Source: Methanobacterium sp. PtaU1.Bin242 (lineage in GTDB: Archaea > Methanobacteriota > Methanobacteria > Methanobacteriales > Methanobacteriaceae). Taken from it: a stretch of 6,338 bases of DNA. Positions 6,000 through 6,338 of the stretch are shown here, in pieces. Within the stretch, counting starts at the first letter, position 1. Each line of letters opens with the position of its first letter. The notes under the pieces are model-generated. The model was not told the DNA's origin. It made no database searches and saw only the letters and a list, made by a program, of their open reading frames with translations. The stretch lies in contig MVQZ01000092.1 of assembly GCA_002067565.1 (NCBI GenBank), forward strand, positions 1 to 6,338. The letters are read 5' to 3'. Made by a program: the position numbers and the translations under genes.

Positions 6000-6338
6000 A
6001 TGAAAAAGCGCCGTATAAACACTACCATCTCTCTGGAACACTACCAATTACTTAAAAAGCATGCAGAAAAACACAAGACACATCAAAAAGTCTTAGAAAT
6101 CGCATTAGAATGTTTAGAAAACAATCCAGAACAGAACTCCCCATTAACCATTGAAGAAGAGACCTGGATGCGAATAGGAAGAGAACTGAGTCATTTATCA
6201 ATAATTTTCACTAAAAATGCTGCTAAAATGTTATTAAAAACTGCTGATATGGAGCATTTCAGAGTATACGTGAAGGATCAAAAACCACTGGAGTTTGCAA
6301 TAGAATGGCTTTATCAGAAACCTCTTAAAGAATGCAGT
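6000..6338 (+). CDS. Ribbon-helix-helix DNA-binding protein, N-terminal part
   Basis: The reading frame is open from the ATG for 113 codons to the window edge, so the C-terminus is missing. Residues 3-38 fit a CopG/MetJ-like ribbon-helix-helix: a basic strand RRINTTISL (4-12), helix one over HYQLLKKHAEKH, a turn at KTHQ, and helix two over KVLEIALECLENN. The family forms dimers whose paired N-terminal strands enter the DNA major groove, usually to repress. After a short acidic linker comes a second, mostly helical domain that I do not recognise. It includes WMRIGREL (57-64), KNAAKMLLKTADMEHFRV and KPLEFAIEWLYQKPLKE near the end, and may sense a ligand or partner. The gene is transcribed away from the hydrolase pair across a 200-base gap, so autoregulation or control of the pair is plausible but unproven. 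A partner toxin cannot be excluded because the sequence downstream is not in the window. Confidence 0.85.
   Translation, partial: MKKRRINTTISLEHYQLLKKHAEKHKTHQKVLEIALECLENNPEQNSPLTIEEETWMRIGRELSHLSIIFTKNAAKMLLKTADMEHFRVYVKDQKPLEFAIEWLYQKPLKECS

Overview
The window looks archaeal, most likely from a methanogen of the Methanobacterium type. This rests on AT-rich DNA, GAGGTG or G-run ribosome-binding sites a few bases before the starts, archaeal-style TATA elements, a ribbon-helix-helix regulator, and secreted proteins dense in Asn/Thr glycosylation sequons. The genus is inferred from general impression, not from a marker gene.

Region 1 (1-2172, minus strand) is a compact three-gene unit, read right to left. 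It holds an AI-2E/PerM-family membrane protein, a small unrecognised cytoplasmic protein (possible dimeric alpha/beta-barrel), and a class I SAM-dependent methyltransferase. The gaps are 19 and 8 bases, so co-transcription is likely. The methyltransferase frame carries an in-frame TAG at codon 128, where relatives usually have Trp. It then stays open for 72 more codons to the window edge, so it is either a pseudogene or a split or recoded gene.

Region 2 (2173-2390) is intergenic. It holds the probable promoter of the AI-2E gene, a 7-bp perfect hairpin 58 bases past the preceding stop, and a doubtful 34-codon reading frame.

Region 3 (2391-5799, minus strand) holds two tandem paralogues of the serine beta-lactamase/penicillin-binding-protein-like family. 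Each has an N-terminal membrane anchor, an Asn/Thr-rich segment, a Pro-Gly stalk, a beta-lactamase-fold domain and a C-terminal DUF3471-like domain. They are 22 bases apart, and the similarity extends into their ribosome-binding sites, so they look like a tandem duplication expressed as one unit. They are probably displayed outside the cell, held off the membrane by the stalk, as esterases or peptidases of unknown substrate. Their active-site motifs have diverged.

Region 4 (5800-6338) is a divergent promoter region followed by the start of a plus-strand ribbon-helix-helix protein that runs off the window. Its position makes it a candidate regulator of itself and of the hydrolase pair, but nothing here proves that.

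No RNA gene, CRISPR array or complete mobile element was seen. No clearly new system is evident. The strongest oddities are the interrupted methyltransferase and the diverged, stalked hydrolase pair.
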